This document shows, one piece after another, positions 12,169-24,615 of a stretch of 64,000 bases of DNA. The position numbers and the translations under genes are program-made. Position 1 is the first letter of the stretch. Every line of letters starts with the position of its first letter. The notes below the pieces were generated by a model. The model saw only the letters and a program-made list of their open reading frames with translations, was not told the origin of the DNA and ran no database searches. Source of the DNA: Tolypeutes matacus. Its lineage: Eukaryota; Chordata; Mammalia; Cingulata; Chlamyphoridae. The stretch spans positions 9,202,593 through 9,266,592 of the forward strand of contig JAKSZT010053881.1 in assembly GCA_026826555.1 (NCBI GenBank). The letters are read 5' to 3'.

Positions 12169-14179
12169 AAAGTCCTGATCCCAGTGCCTTTGAACATTTA
12201 ACACTTAAAACCTGAATTGTTTCACAACTACAGCTCCCTTTCCTCTGTCTAACAAGAGGCCCTTAGGAAGTATTTATTTAGTTAATAAATGTTAAGTAGT
12301 TGTGTTTCTCTCAGAAAACAAAAAACAAACAAAACCTCTTGAAGATGCTCTTTGGGCTCTCTAGCTCTGCACGAGTCCTTATGAGCTCGATCAGGCAAGA
12401 GCCTGGAGCAGTAAACTGGGAATTTTAAGGAACAATATGGCCATGAGCATTTCTCCAAAAAAAAAAAAAAAAAGAAAGAAAAAGAAAGAAAAGAACTCCC
12501 CTCTTGGCCAGATTCCAAAAGGTAATTGAGTCGGGTAAGGTCCAAACTAATCTCTGAACAGCTTCTCTGCCAACTTTTTACAGGCATTAGGTTTTTCAGC
12601 AAGGGCTTTGCAGATAATCTAAAACAATTAATTAGTGCTTTTGAATTCACAAGTACCATTAATGAAATGTTGCCAGAAAGCCTTTGATAGTGTGTTTTTA
12701 GAGCTAATTAAACTTGGCAAAACGAAGGGGACAGGCTCTCTGGGCAGCCAGCAGGGCCAGGCTGAGACCTGGCCTGTGCCAGAATGCAAAGCCATCCTCC
12801 TGTCAACCGTGGGGTGACAAAGCAGTGGGGTTACTTGGGGCCAGCCTTCAGAGTCCTCTCTAACATGCCAAATACTGCTCTCAAATTATATATTTATCAG
12901 GCTCTTAAAGTTCAAACTATTCTCTTACCTACAATCTTTTTTTCTTCTATTCAGTGGAAACTCAGAGATTTGGTATTGCTTCCAGTCTACACCTCCACCC
13001 ATCCCCCAAAAAGGAATAGTTCAAAAAAACATGTAAAGTTTTGTTTTTTTTTAACAAACCTTAAAATAAATCCCATCCTAAATTTCCCTTCTCCCATTCA
13101 AAGAGTCCTGCATGATTCCAGATTTCCCACTCCCATAACCTCAGTCATGTGGAAAATCTTTCTATTTTTTTCACTATCTAATGCCACACGGGATTCCAGA
13201 CTGCTCCACATGCAAGGCCAGCAAGATAAACACATTTTTGGGAGGCCTAGAAAGACGCTAGCAAGGGGCAAGAAGTAAAAATGATGTTGCATTCCTCTGT
13301 AGCTTTCTGGTTCAGTCTCAAAAAAAAAAAAAATGACCACCACCTGGGGTCTGTGGCAAACCTCAGGGCTGAACTCAATGGTCACTCACAGCCCTCTAAG
13401 GACAGTGGTGAGGCCTAAAGAAAGCAGATCTGAAAGCAGTGTCTTATGCCAATTTACAATACATATGGTGTCAAAGTGCTTAATAAATATCAGCTACAAC
13501 TTAAAGGAATTTTTTTTCCCTGTATAAAAACTGTTAATTTTTTTCAAGTTCTAGCCTGGAGTCTAGAAATGAAAAACTGGAACAAGCCCAGTATAAATGA
13601 AGTATGCCCCACTTACATCAACGTCTGGTCCCCAACCCCCAGGGCCACCCTTGTTATCCCACCTTAATTCCCGTCTTATCCAGTCAGCAGGTATCATCGC
13701 CATTCCCCGTTATTCACAGTCTCCTCAGCCAGAGCTCTCGGCACCGACATCCTTCCCTCACTAAGTCAACAAATGTCTTCTACTTTGGTCTACGAAATCA
13801 CAAGGCAAGAAATGGAAAAAGGCCAAAGAGGCACATGAAAGGAAGAAATGAGAGGTGGGAAAAGCCCTTCTTTAAAAACTATGATGATGATGTCAAGATG
13901 CAGTCCCGTCTGACAAAGATGCACCTGGCTTCTACAGGTGCAGCACACTTGAAGCCCGAGAGGGAAAGGTGTCTGTGGAACTCACTCCCTCAAACCAACT
14001 TCTTCTCCAGCACTTGCATCCCTCTGACCCAAATGAGTTTACCAAAAGGTTTCAAGGTAGCCTTTTCAAAGGCAAGCTAAAACTAAGCTCCCTTTTACAC
14101 AATATAAAGGCATTTTCCAGAAGGCATTTGTGGGTTCTGCATTACAATTTGTGCATTGAGAAAACAAATTATTTAAGCT

Positions 14180-14335
14180 GTCAAAGTGTGGTCCACGATA
14201 CAGGACCACAGGCATCATATGGGCCTATTTTTAAAATGTAAAATCTTGTGACCCATCAAGATCTACTGTAACAGAATCTGCATTTTAACAAGATCCTGGG
14301 GAGTTATTATGCACATTAAAATTTAGAAAGCATTA
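14180..14335 (+). mobile_element. MER5A-like MITE
   Basis: GTCAAAGTGTGGTCCACGAT near the start, then GAATCTGCATTTTAACAAGA, as in MER5A. The right end is degraded. Confidence 0.7.
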
Positions 14336-14823
14336 GTCTAATGTCCATTTATAACCTCCTAGTCCAAAAGCAACTCTTTTCAAAATGGGCATATCCCACC
14401 CCAGGCAAGGCCAACAAACACATTTAAACAGATTTGTCTTTACAAAAACATTTGCTATAAGTTTAACTATCATGCCCCTTGCTCACACTTAATATGTCAT
14501 CTAATTTATAAAAATGGATTTGCACAGCTAACATTTATTTGCTGTATAAAGCTGGATACAATTATGTTTCTCTGAAACATTAGTTTAAAACACTATATAA
14601 AAATTAAAAAAAAAAAAAAAACCACTATGAGAAGCACTGTTGCAAAAGGTGGTAAGACTTTGAAATCCATCATTCTGGAAAACAGACCACCTAACAGAAA
14701 AAGCCTGGAAAAACACACTAGAAATCAGTAGAATGAGTAAGCTGGGAAGAGAGGGTCCAGACTTTTAGGACAGTGAATTTTCAAGGACAATCATTCACAG
14801 CTGCAAAGAGATTTGCTTTAGAT

Positions 14824-15016
14824 CAGGGGTTCTTAACAAGGGGTCTGTGAGCTTGAATTGAAACTCAAAAATACTTTATTCTTGTGGGGACATGTTGGTG
14901 CGGGTGTGATATATTTATTGAATAATACACAGTATGGTGTGGACTTAGTAAGGGGTCCGTGGTTTTCACCTGACTGGCAAAGTAGTCTGTGGAATAAAAA
15001 AGGTTAAGAACCCCTG
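14824..15016. mobile_element. hAT-type MITE with intact ends
   Basis: The 193-bp element has perfect 14-bp terminal inverted repeats (CAGGGGTTCTTAAC and GTTAAGAACCCCTG). It is flanked by near-identical 8-mers, CTTTAGAT (14816-14823) and CATTAGAT (15017-15024), the 8-bp duplication typical of hAT insertion. No coding capacity. Confidence 0.88.
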
Positions 15017-15239
15017 CATTAGATGGTCTAGGCTTTTTTTTTGTTTTTTGTTTTAAGATACAGTTTTGGCTGTTATGCATAATTAAGTAGTATCTTTCCT
15101 ATTAGGTGATGGCACAGTATTCCACTGATGTGAAAAATAAACCCTTACACCCTTTGCTCCCCAAAAAGAACAGATTTTTCTTTAAAATTACAAAATCATC
15201 ATTTTTAATTTCCCAAGCATATCACTTCCAATGGTCCTT

Positions 15240-15885
15240 CCTTCTAATGAGGGAGCCACTGTCTCTTGCCTCAATTATTGCTATAGCCACTAACCCAGAC
15301 TACGCCCAACAGGCTATTCTCAACACAGCAGCCAGAGTAGTCCCATTTAAACATCATTCAGATCATATCATTCCTCTGCTCAAACCCTCTGATGATTTCC
15401 ATCCCATTCAGAGAAAAAGCTTACAGTGGGCTACAACCCCACCTGCCAGCCCCCAGTTCCCTCTGACTCCACTCTAGCAGCCCGCCCTGTGCTGCCTGCT
15501 GTCGTTTGAGCACTTCAGGCAAACCCCCCCCCCCCCCCCGGGGCCTTTGCCCTTGCCTGCTCTTATGCATAAAGCCTCTTCCTCCAGATTCCCATTCAGT
15601 TCACCCCCTCACCTCTTTCAAATCTTTGCTCAAATGTCACCTTCCCTCTCATTTTAAATTTAAATTTCAATTCCCCACCGACCACCCCTTTCCCCTTTGC
15701 TTTTTCTCCAGTGAATCTACTAAATTATGCATAATTTATTTTGTTTCTAGTCCGGCTCTCCCCACTAGAATATAAGCTCCATGAGGACAAGGATTTTTGT
15801 CTGTTTTGTTCACCACTATATCCCCATCACCTGTAACAGTGTCTGTCATATAGTAGTAGGTGCTTAATAAGTGCTTGTGGAGCAA
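15240..15885 (+). mobile_element. L2 3' region
   Basis: L2 phrases in order: CTCAACACAGCAGCCAGAGT, ATCATTCCTCTGCTCAAACC, CTCAAATGTCACCTTCC, CCCCACTAGAATATAAGCTC and GTTCACCACTATATCCCCAT. It includes a pure run of 16 C at 15524-15539. Confidence 0.88.
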
Positions 15886-16086
15886 AGCAATCACTTAACA
15901 CTTCAGGGAATTTAAATAATAGCAACTTAACTAGAAGAGGGGAGAAAATTCACTATTTGCCCTAACTTCAAAGTCCTCTCTTTCTATACCTCAGAACCTA
16001 GCAAAGTAACTGAGCTTTGGTAGGCATTCAAGTTTACTTGACAAGTCTATGAGTTCTAGTCGAAAACAATTATTTAAAAGTTTACA

Positions 16087-16507
16087 GGGAAGCAGATGTG
16101 GCTCAAGCTTTAGGCTCTCATCTACCATATAGGAGGTCCAGGGTTCGATTCCCAGGGCCTCCTGGTGAAGACAAGCTGGCCCGTGTGGCGAGCTAGCCTG
16201 AGCGGAGTGCTAGCCTGTGCAGGAGTTCTGGCCCACAGGGAGAGCTGGTACAGCAAGATGACGCAACAAAAAGAGACACAGAGGACAGACAATAAGAGAG
16301 GCAGCAGACCAGGGAGCTGAGGTGACGCAAGAGATTGAGCGCCTCTCTCCCACTCCAGAAGGTCCCAGGATCAGTTCCCGGTGCTGCCTAAAGAGAAGAC
16401 ATGCAGACACAGAAGAAAACACAGCAAATGGACACAGAGAGCAGACAGCAAGCACAAAAACAATGGGGGGGGTAGGAGGGAATAAATAAATAAATCTTTT
16501 TTTTTAA
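16087..16507 (+). mobile_element. DAS-SINE, two-headed
   Basis: First head at 16087 and second at about 16309 (GGGAGCTGAGGTGACGCAAG), with the ACACAGAGGACAGACAATAA linker between and an AATAAATAAATC tail. Short TTTACA duplication at 16081-16086 and 16508-16513. Confidence 0.85.
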
Positions 16508-17775
16508 TTTACACAAAAGGCAAAATAATAAATGGTTCTTTTCTCTAATTAATCCAAAAGGACAAGAAAGGGGCATGTGAGAGCTGTGTTGCATTTTGCT
16601 TCATCATGCAGTATATGCAACCAAATCTTCCTGTAAGGAACAGCAGTGTTGGCACACACAGCTGGGTCCTACTGGCAAAGCTGGTCAGGCAAGTGCAGCA
16701 GCTCAGTAGCACTGATGGAAAGAGCATCCTTTTGGATGGGGTAGGAGGGAGGGAGGAAGGAACGGAGGCATCTTAACCCCTCATGGCCCTGGTCTATCTC
16801 TGGTCTATCTTCTAGAGTAGTGGCTAAGTTATTCAAGCATGTGAGACAAGGACAAGCAACACAAAGAATGTAAAGCAACTTTATTGGAACTTTTTTCCTT
16901 TTGCCGTAACTACCACTTAACACTATGTGGTTCCCTCCATTACCAGCAAAGAAAAAAACAACAACAAAAAATAAACCCACATCTTCCTTTGAAGATGGTG
17001 AGATTTTCCACATTCCACTCTCTCGTTTTTTAAGATTTCCAAGCACTGGCAGGATAGGGCAGAAATATACTGGGCTTCAGAGCCTGGAGCACCTGCTGCC
17101 CATTCCTTGGAATAACGGTCTCTCTGAAAGCAAGCACGTTCTTAAGCCTTCCAGAATTCTGCCTGGTCTACAGCGTTCACTGGGAGAACAAAAAGATGAC
17201 TATATTGGACTTCACGATGAATCTCTTGTAGACCACTCTGGCAGAGATTTTAAAGAAAATGGAAGTCAGTGGCTCATACGGATCCCCCGAGAGGAGCAAG
17301 CTCCTGACAGCCATGCACAGAGTCAGTCCTGAAGGAAGGCCTCCCACTGGAATGCTTCCCAGAACACTCTGCTCCTTCCATACAAAACCAGCCCATGAGG
17401 AGCTAGAACTCCATCTAGGATTCATGGTGCCCCACAGTATCAGGGACTAGATATCAAAGCAAATGAGCTGAGAAAGCTTAATTTCCTCTATACACAAGTG
17501 TGTGAACATGTAAATTTTAGCAATTAAACAGCTGTGTGGGCGCATACAGACGGCTCTCTTCCGATGGAAATGTTGATCACTGTTTAAAAACAGACCATGA
17601 CTAGCATCCTAAAATAATCCAAATAAATCAGATATCCAAAAAGCAGTGTGGCAATTACACAGCCCAGAATGAGGATGCAAAAGAGAGAGAAACCTAGGTT
17701 CTGTTGTCTTGTCTGACAGAACATCTAGGTATATATTCTCACTTCTTACACTATATGCATATTCAGTTTCCCAAC

Positions 17776-17800
17776 TGTGTGTGTGTGTGTGCGTGTGTGT
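17776..17800 (+). repeat. (TG)n microsatellite
   Basis: TG dinucleotides with one CG interruption, adjoining the tail end of a reverse-strand DAS-SINE. Confidence 0.9.
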
Positions 17801-17884
17801 TTAAGGTACCAGGGGCCGGGGATTGAACCCGAGACCTCATAAGTGGGAAGCCAGCGCTCAACCACTGAGCCACATAGGCTTCCC
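17801..17884 (-). mobile_element. Short DAS-SINE
   Basis: Reverse B-box (GGGGATTGAACCCGAGACCT) and reverse A-box (CAACCACTGAGCCACATAGG), ending at GCTTCCC. No clear duplication. Confidence 0.8.
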
Positions 17885-17908
17885 TGAGTTGTATCTCTCG
17901 TTTGTTTT

Positions 17909-18012
17909 TATTCATTGTTTGTTTTTGTTTTTTCAGGAGGCACCAGGAACCGAACCCAGGACCTCCTACATGGGAGGCAGGCATTCCACCAGTTGAGCCA
18001 CATCCGCTCCCC
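17909..18012 (-). mobile_element. Short DAS-SINE
   Basis: T-rich tail, then CAGGAGGCACCAGGAACCGA, the reverse B-box and TTGAGCCACATCCGCTCCCC. It lies about 25 bp from another reverse-strand copy. Confidence 0.85.
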
Positions 18013-18764
18013 TCAACAATCTATTAATAAACTCTCCTTGCAATAACTCTCCTTGCAAATTTTTTTATTTGGAATCATATCATGTTCCTCTACATACACT
18101 CAGATAACTGCAGGTTAAGGAAATCAGAGGAACAAATTCATTTTTACCTTGACTACATACTGCCATGTGTGTAAATTGCAGTCTCCTTTTCCTTTCAAAA
18201 AGGGAAAAAAGAAAAACCTAGAATACAAGCCATTCCATCTACTCTAGGTCTTTTAATATCAGTTCTTTGCTCTTTAAACTAAACAGTCTGGCACCCTGGT
18301 GCTAGCTGGATCACAATTGACAATGGGCTTTCCCTGAGTATCCAAAAGCAGAATTAAACACAAAAGTGGTTACACTATCCACCTAAAGACAAGGATAATC
18401 ACAGACCAAATCAATGAGTTGTGTCCAAAGACCTAGGGAAGGCCTTTCTGAGTTTGCTTTGAACCTTCATCCACCTCTGTCCTTTGACTCCCTTCCGGGC
18501 TGGCAGCCCCCAACGAGCACCCACGCTGCCTTCCTGCGAGTGACAGCCTTTGATCACTCAGCTGGCAAAGAGAAGAAAACTACAGCAGAATCACCTCCAC
18601 CTCAGGCCATTAATTCAAGCCCAGGAGAAAGAGTGCCAGTTCCCTTTGGAAGTGGCAAAATAGAAAGAGGATAAACTTGGGGCTGTTGCCACTCTGCCAC
18701 TTGCTAGAATGACCACACATAAATGCCCATTTATTTATTTCTCAGCATATATATTTTTCTTCTC

Positions 18765-18900
18765 TAAGTCTTGGTTTCCTCATTTGTAAAATGAGAATAG
18801 TAATAACAGTAGCTGTGGAGGCAGTAAGGGTAATTGCAGAAACAGAAATAATGATAAATAGCTACTACATAGGGGTTGCTGGAAGGATTAAATAAATGCC
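18765..18900 (+). mobile_element. MIR SINE fragment
   Basis: TTGGTTTCCTCATTTGTAAA core, then GGATTAAATAAATGCC. Confidence 0.7.
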
Positions 18901-20394
18901 CAGGAGAGTGGCTGGCCATTTCAAGAGGTTCTGAGGGGTGCACTGCAGCAAAAAAGCAGAAGACTTGGTGCAGTCTGTCTGAGAACTATGTTGGATTTCT
19001 GGTTCTACCAAGACATGACCCGTCTTTGCAAATCACTTACTTTCTCTGAGGAAACCAATATCAACCTACCCCAGGGACGGCCATGAAGATCAAATCAAAT
19101 GATAAGTACAAAAACATTTTGAAAACTATAAATTTAAGGTGATATTATTATTAGTTTAAACTCACTCCCACTCCCAAGGCTGCCAGCCTGCCCCACTTAA
19201 AACCAAGTATTAATCAGCTGGCATTTCTGCTTGCTGTTCCCTGGAGAGAAAGAGTTCCGATCTTTCTCAGCAGGAAAACAGATCCGACTAAAAGCATCTC
19301 CGTTATCTCATAAAATATACCTGGAGTTCCAGGTACATCCCTTAGAGAAGAAAAGAAATATGCTTGCTCCAGTTACATGTGGAGGGCGTGGGCAGCTGGG
19401 CACAGAGTCGAGACAGTGGATGGAAGGAAATAGCTGTCCCATCAACAGCCGGCTGGCATCGACACCAGCACATTTCTGCAGAGTTCGCCCTACAGCACTC
19501 CCTGTGACCTGGCAGGTGGAGCACAGACAAGTCCAGCCCTTCATCCACTTCATCCAAACCACTTCCCTGAATTCTCTGTGTGTGCCTCTTTTTCTCATTA
19601 TTAAGGCTCCTGGAAACTGAGCCCAACCTAACTCTGGCAAGCCTCACAGGCAGCAGTTAATATTTTTTAAAGATATGCAGCAGAACAGTTTTTAAAGGGA
19701 AAATTTAGTGAACCTTAAGCTCACAGTAGCAAGAATTTATTTTTTAGACTTCTCACTTTTCTTACATTAGATTGCAGGATCTAAGATTAGGAGCTAATAA
19801 CCTAAGGTCATTTCTAGTCAGAGGCATTATGGCCCCTCAACAGCTCTTGTTCAGCAAGAGCATGGCTCTTCCTCCCCACATGATGTGCAACAGCCAAGGA
19901 CTAAGGGAGGGGAGGAAAAGTAATTTTACCAAAGTCACCACTAACCCTGGGATGTGGCTTGCTGGCCCCTGTCTCACTCACCCTCCACCACAAGCAGAGG
20001 AGGAAAAGCTTTGACTGAAGGCCCAGCCAAATGCAATGCTCTGGCACCAGTGGACTCCCATTATTCTAACTTGGACTCATTTTATATGCTCCACTGTGCC
20101 TGCCACTCCCCTGGCCATGTATCTAAAAAAGGCCTTTGACAACTTTCACCACCCCCTTCTCCTGCCTCTGATTTAGAGCTTCCCGGATATCTTGGTGAAA
20201 TAAGAATACAAGTAAAGAAGGCCCATTACTTAGGGCTCTTCTGCTCTGATGACCTAAGTACCTCTCTTCAGAGGCCAAAGGGGTTTAATCTGGTTCCAGG
20301 ATGTCTCATGGGTGGTAACTCATCTGATGTTTTTAATCAATCAAGGTAAAATGTCCATTCACTCCACTGAGGGCCTCCTACCTAGAAGAGGCTC

Positions 20395-20620
20395 TAGTAT
20401 AATGGCTAATGTGCTAGACTGTGAAGTCAAACTACCTGGGTTCAAATCCCAGCCCTGTCACTTATTAGTTATGGGACGTTGTGCAAATTATTTAGCCAAT
20501 CGAATCTCAGTTACCTCATATGTAAAATGGAAATGATAATAATAATATGCACCTTATAAAGACAAAATAAATTAATATATGAAAAGTGCTAAGCACAGAA
20601 CCTGCAAAGAGTAAGCCCAT
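20395..20620 (+). mobile_element. MIR SINE
   Basis: GTATAATGGCTAATGTGC and CTGGGTTCAAATCCCAGCCC (tRNA-derived head), then TCAGTTACCTCATATGTAAA. Near full length. Confidence 0.88.
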
Positions 20621-21344
20621 GACAAATGTCAGTCTATGTCCCAGGCACTGTTGTGTCTGAAGCTAATGAGGCCGTATTCTTCAGCTCTTATATTTTTGAG
20701 GCCACAGTTTGAATACTAAGATTAAACAGTGCATGCCTTTCGCTACAGAGAGATGGAAGAAGAGAGAATCCAAACCTCAGAATGAAATCCACAAGCCTCA
20801 TTCTGGAATTCAAGGTCTTCCACAACCCATGCCCATCCTCCTAAACAGACCTCCTGCTGCCTTCCAAAACACAGTTCTCCAGTTAACTGAGTCATTTAAA
20901 ACATTATCAAGCACCTACGTGCCAGGTACTGTGCTAAGCACATTCTCCCCCATCTGGCCCACCCAGCAGTTTCCCCATTCTAGAATCTGCCCACAATTCA
21001 AGACAAAGCTCAAGAGGTATCACTTCTAAAAGTCCTCCCGGTTTGCTCTAACCCATGAGGGCCTCCCCTGCTCACCCCTCTGAGGGTTTTTGGCTTTTAC
21101 TTGGCACTGGCCACATATGGATTATTTTGTTACAAAGTTATATTTTATATGCCAAACTAAAATACAAAAGGAGGAATGAATCTTACATTTCTTTGTATGT
21201 CCCAAAGTACTGTGCTTTGCATTTAGTCGGGGCACAATGAACAAATGATATTTCAAGAGGCATAGATGGCTAAAAACAAACCCATTATCATTCTTTTAAA
21301 ACAAAACCCATTCTTTTAAAACAATTGCCCTTCAGATCAACACT

Positions 21345-21600
21345 CCCTCATAGTGTAGAGGTTTGAAGGCTTACTCTCCAGTAACTAGGTTAATGGTTAA
21401 ATCAGCCGTTTATCAGCAGTACAACCTTGAGGAAGTTACTTAACCTCTCTGTGCTTCAGTTTCCTCATCTGTAAACTGGGGATCATCAAAGGACCAACTT
21501 TATAGGGTTGTTATGAGGATGAAATGAGAATATATGTAAAGCACTTTCAAAGGGGCATGGCACATAGTAATTGCTCTATAAATATTCATTATTATTATTA
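21345..21600 (+). mobile_element. MIR SINE
   Basis: TTAACCTCTCTGTGCTTCAG, then TTTCCTCATCTGTAAACTGG, TAGGGTTGTTATGAGGATGA and ATTATTATTATTA at the end. Confidence 0.9.
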
Positions 21601-22439
21601 CTTCCTGAAGTTCCATTCATCTAGGATGCCCCCAAAAGCATTTTGAAAAGTATGCTGAGCCTATAAAAGAAAGCTACTTGTTATCAGTACATATAAAACA
21701 TTTCTTTCTCCTCTGTCATTTATCTGTCCCATTAGATTGTTCAAATGGCAAACAACCAACAAACTTCTAGACCAAAATTTGATCAGCTGCCTCATGCTGT
21801 TATAAAATATGTAATTCTACTGTATTTTCCACCTTACCAAAGCTCTCAGTGTATTTACACTCAAAGAAGTATTTTCCCAATGGCTTGAAAAAGGAAGGAA
21901 GGTCTTTAGCAAAACTGATTCACTATTAAACATGTAGAGGCCACACAAAACTCATTGTTTTCTCATGAAGTACCTTCTTCCATTGTGTTTCCCAATCTAA
22001 CCCAGGCATTAATGAAAGCAGAAAACTCTGCCTCAAACACACCAGGTAAGATTATACATTTTGTCATCAAAACAGCAAAATTTCCATCAAGCCATTTCTT
22101 TCCTTTAGTTTTTTTGCTACTACTTTTCAATGAGATTTTAATTAAGATTGCTTTTACTGCACAAGCTAAAAGGCAAATAACTCTTCAATCGTGAGACAAA
22201 ATGAAACTGCTGACAGACAGTAATAGAGAGAGAATGGGCAGTTCATACTCAAAGTGCAGTCAAAATAAATAAATAAATAAATAAAAACTAGCAACTCTCA
22301 AAATATTTACAATGAAAGGGGCATTCTGCTCTCCAATCTCAAAAACCAATTTCTGCCAACTGGCTTTCACTCAGTCTATGCCTACGTAAGACCCCTGGTC
22401 TGAGCCTACTGGAGCCTTAATGGTGTATGGATTCTTCAG

Positions 22440-22705
22440 CATTGGGCCAAGGTTAAGAGCACAGGTGTAAAACCCGGATACCAGATTTGGCTCTTCCACT
22501 TCCCAACTGCATGAAGCTGGGTAAGTTACCTAACCTGCCCTTCTCTCACTCTATCATCTACAAAATGGTAAAACAATCACATCTATATCAGAGTCGTTGT
22601 GATGCTTAAATAAGCTCATTAAATAAGAATATTCTAATTTATTTCATAGTCTATAATTGTCTAGCCTAGTGCCTGGCCAGAGTTATGTACTCAATAAATG
22701 GTAAT
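22440..22705 (+). mobile_element. MIR SINE
   Basis: GGTTAAGAGCACAGGTGTAA, CTGGGTAAGTTACCTAACCT, and the CCTGGCCAGAGTTATGTACTCAATAAATGG end, with divergence. Confidence 0.8.
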
Positions 22706-23273
22706 TAATATCACTCTTATCTCATTAATGCATTTCTTGTTGAGACAAGCCAGTTTCCAGAACTGGTAAAACAAACTCATTTTATACAGCTCAATACGCA
22801 ACAGACACAAAGCAAATTATAACACAATAGAGCAAGTTTAAGCTTCCAACTGTGTTAAGCCTGATCTCGAACACCAAGAAGCTGGTGTGGGGGGATAGGA
22901 TACTCTTCCTTAAGTAACAAGGTCCCAACAAGTCTTCTGCTGCTTCTCACCCCCAACTTCATACCCTGATGTCCTCCAGGAAACACAGTGTACTTCTAAG
23001 TTAAAAGGAAAATCAAACTCAATAAAATGTCACATAATTCTGCCTGGGGGTGATGAAAAGTTTTAGTACAAGGTGGTATTGATGGCAGTACAACACTGTA
23101 GATGGAATAACATAATGAATTGTACACTTAAAAATAGGTTTAGGTAAATTTTGTTACATATATATGTTCCCACAATAAAAAAAGTTATACATATATATTT
23201 GCAACAGATAAAATTAAATACCTCCCAAGCAGCCCATGCTGGGCATATCTTCTCTATCTAGAAGGCCTATTTA

Positions 23274-23575
23274 GGGAGACGGCTGTGGCTCAATCAGTGG
23301 GGCTCCCATTTACCATATGGGAGGTCCCGGGTTCGGTTCCTGGGGCCTCCTGGTGAAGGCAAGCCCGCCCGCACGGCGTGGTTGGCTGACCCAGCGAGCA
23401 CAGGCAGCAAGGGGGGGATAAATGAATAAATAAATAAAATCTTAAAAAANNNNNNNNNNNNNNNNNNNNNNNNNNNNNNNNNNNNNNNNNNNNNNNNNNN
23501 NNNNNNNNNNNNNNNNNNNNNNNNNNNNNNNNNNNNNNNNNNNNNNNNNTTAAAAAAAAAAAAAAAAAAAAAAAA
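23274..23575 (+). mobile_element. DAS-SINE with an assembly gap in its tail
   Basis: Full single-head young-subtype copy. A run of exactly 100 N (23450-23549) falls just after the tail motif. The same 14-mer AGAAGGCCTATTTA bounds the whole at 23260-23273 and 23576-23589, so both sides of the gap belong to one insertion site. Confidence 0.9.
23450..23549. other. Assembly gap (100 N)
   Basis: One hundred N, a conventional placeholder length, so the true size is unknown. A-rich sequence on both sides suggests a failed poly-A tail. Confidence 0.98.
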
Positions 23576-23611
23576 AGAAGGCCTATTTATTTTTCAATAA
23601 AAAACAGAACA

Positions 23612-23793
23612 GGGAAGCGGCTGTGGCTCAATCAGTAGGGCTCCCGTTTACCATATGGGAGGCCCTGGGTTCGGTTCCCGGGGCCTCCTGGTGAAGGCAA
23701 GCCCGCCCGCATGGCGTGGTTAGCTGACCCAGCAAGCACAAGCAGCAAGGGGGGGATAAATGAATAAATAAATAAAATCTTTAAATAAAAAAA
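23612..23793 (+). mobile_element. DAS-SINE, young CpG-rich subtype
   Basis: Single head, AGCAAGGGGGGGATAAATGA tail. Exact 12-bp duplication AAAAACAGAACA at 23600-23611 and 23794-23805. Only 36 bp from the preceding DAS copy but with a different duplication, hence a separate event. Confidence 0.92.
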
Positions 23794-24051
23794 AAAAACA
23801 GAACAAAAAGGCTTTCTTGAAATTCTTATTTAAGGAACAAAAATGTAATCTATGCATGTAACAAAATTAAGTGGGATTGAACAGTAGCATATTTGTCCTC
23901 TACCTGCCTCAACACTAAAGGTTAGATAGGTATCTGTGTCATCAACATTAGAATGGCTAGTGCCAGCAGAGTAAGATATAACATAGACAAACATACTACT
24001 AAGTATCTATATTGTAGACAAATATTTTGTTTTCCTGAAGAAACACTGTGG

Positions 24052-24495
24052 TGGCTTGAAACTATATCTATCCCAGAAAAACAAGTTCTTAAATCTAATC
24101 CATTCCTCTGAGTGTGGACCCACTGTAAGTAGGGCCTATTGATGAGGTTTCTTCAGTTAGGGTGTAACCCACCTCATTCAGGATAGGTCTTAATCCTCTT
24201 ACTGGAATCCTTCATAAACGGGATGAATACAGAGAGAGAGAGAGAGAGAACCATAAAAACAAGAAGCTGAAATCAGCAAAACCCAGGAGAGAAGGGAGAG
24301 ACCAGCAGATGTCGCCATGCGCCTGGCCATGTGGCAGAGGAGCCAAGGATAACTGGCAACTTATCTTCAGGAAGAAAGTATCACCTTCATGATGCCTTGG
24401 ACATTTTCACAGCCTCAAACTGTAATCTAAAAAATTCCCATTGTTTAAACCAACGCATTTCATGGTATCTGCTTTAAGCAGTCTAGGAAATTAAA
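24052..24495 (+). mobile_element. Solo LTR, MaLR/MLT-like
   Basis: It begins TGTGGTGGCTTGAAACTATA and ends in the MLT-like phrase CATTGTTTAAACCAACGCAT...GGTATCTGCTTTAAGCAGTC. A GA-repeat lies inside (24231-24249). It is a non-coding remnant of an endogenous retrovirus-like element with no internal region, about 120 bp from TGFBR3 exon 2. Confidence 0.65.
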
Positions 24496-24615
24496 CACAA
24501 ATACTCAAGTTTTACATAAACATCAAATGGTCTAAATTCTACACTGAAGAGAATGACAAAAAAATACATCCAAAAGAGTATATCATGAACATGCAATTAA
24601 CATTATGCAACTTAC

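Larger units (their letters stand above)
1..24615 (-). other. TGFBR3: Part of TGFBR3 intron 2
   Basis: Everything left of the exon-2 donor is intronic on the minus strand, because no further betaglycan coding exon is recognisable. Bases 1-1800 hold no repeat or gene I recognise. Unassigned stretches over 300 bp, apart from the repeats listed separately, are about 3350-4340, 4560-5310, 5500-6300, 9130-9550, 10110-10780, 11400-12050, 12170-14180, 14340-14820, 15890-16080, 16510-17780, 18010-18760, 18900-20390 and 21600-22440. No splice-bounded coding exon was found in them. Confidence 0.8.

Noticed and set aside
13604..14080. 158-residue plus-strand frame
   Set aside because: Composition is His/Pro/Ser-rich without domains, and no splice-bounded exon pattern; likely chance.
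16925..17332. 135-residue plus-strand frame
   Set aside because: No domain, start context or splice sites, and overlapping frames of similar length exist. Kept only as part of an unassigned repeat-free block.
20402..20470. Possible tRNA gene (A-box and GGGTTCAAATCCC B-box)
   Set aside because: This is the tRNA-derived head of a MIR SINE. No cloverleaf acceptor pairing or terminator was seen.
24052..24495. Possible intact endogenous retrovirus near exon 2
   Set aside because: Only a single LTR-like unit is present, with no internal region or second LTR.
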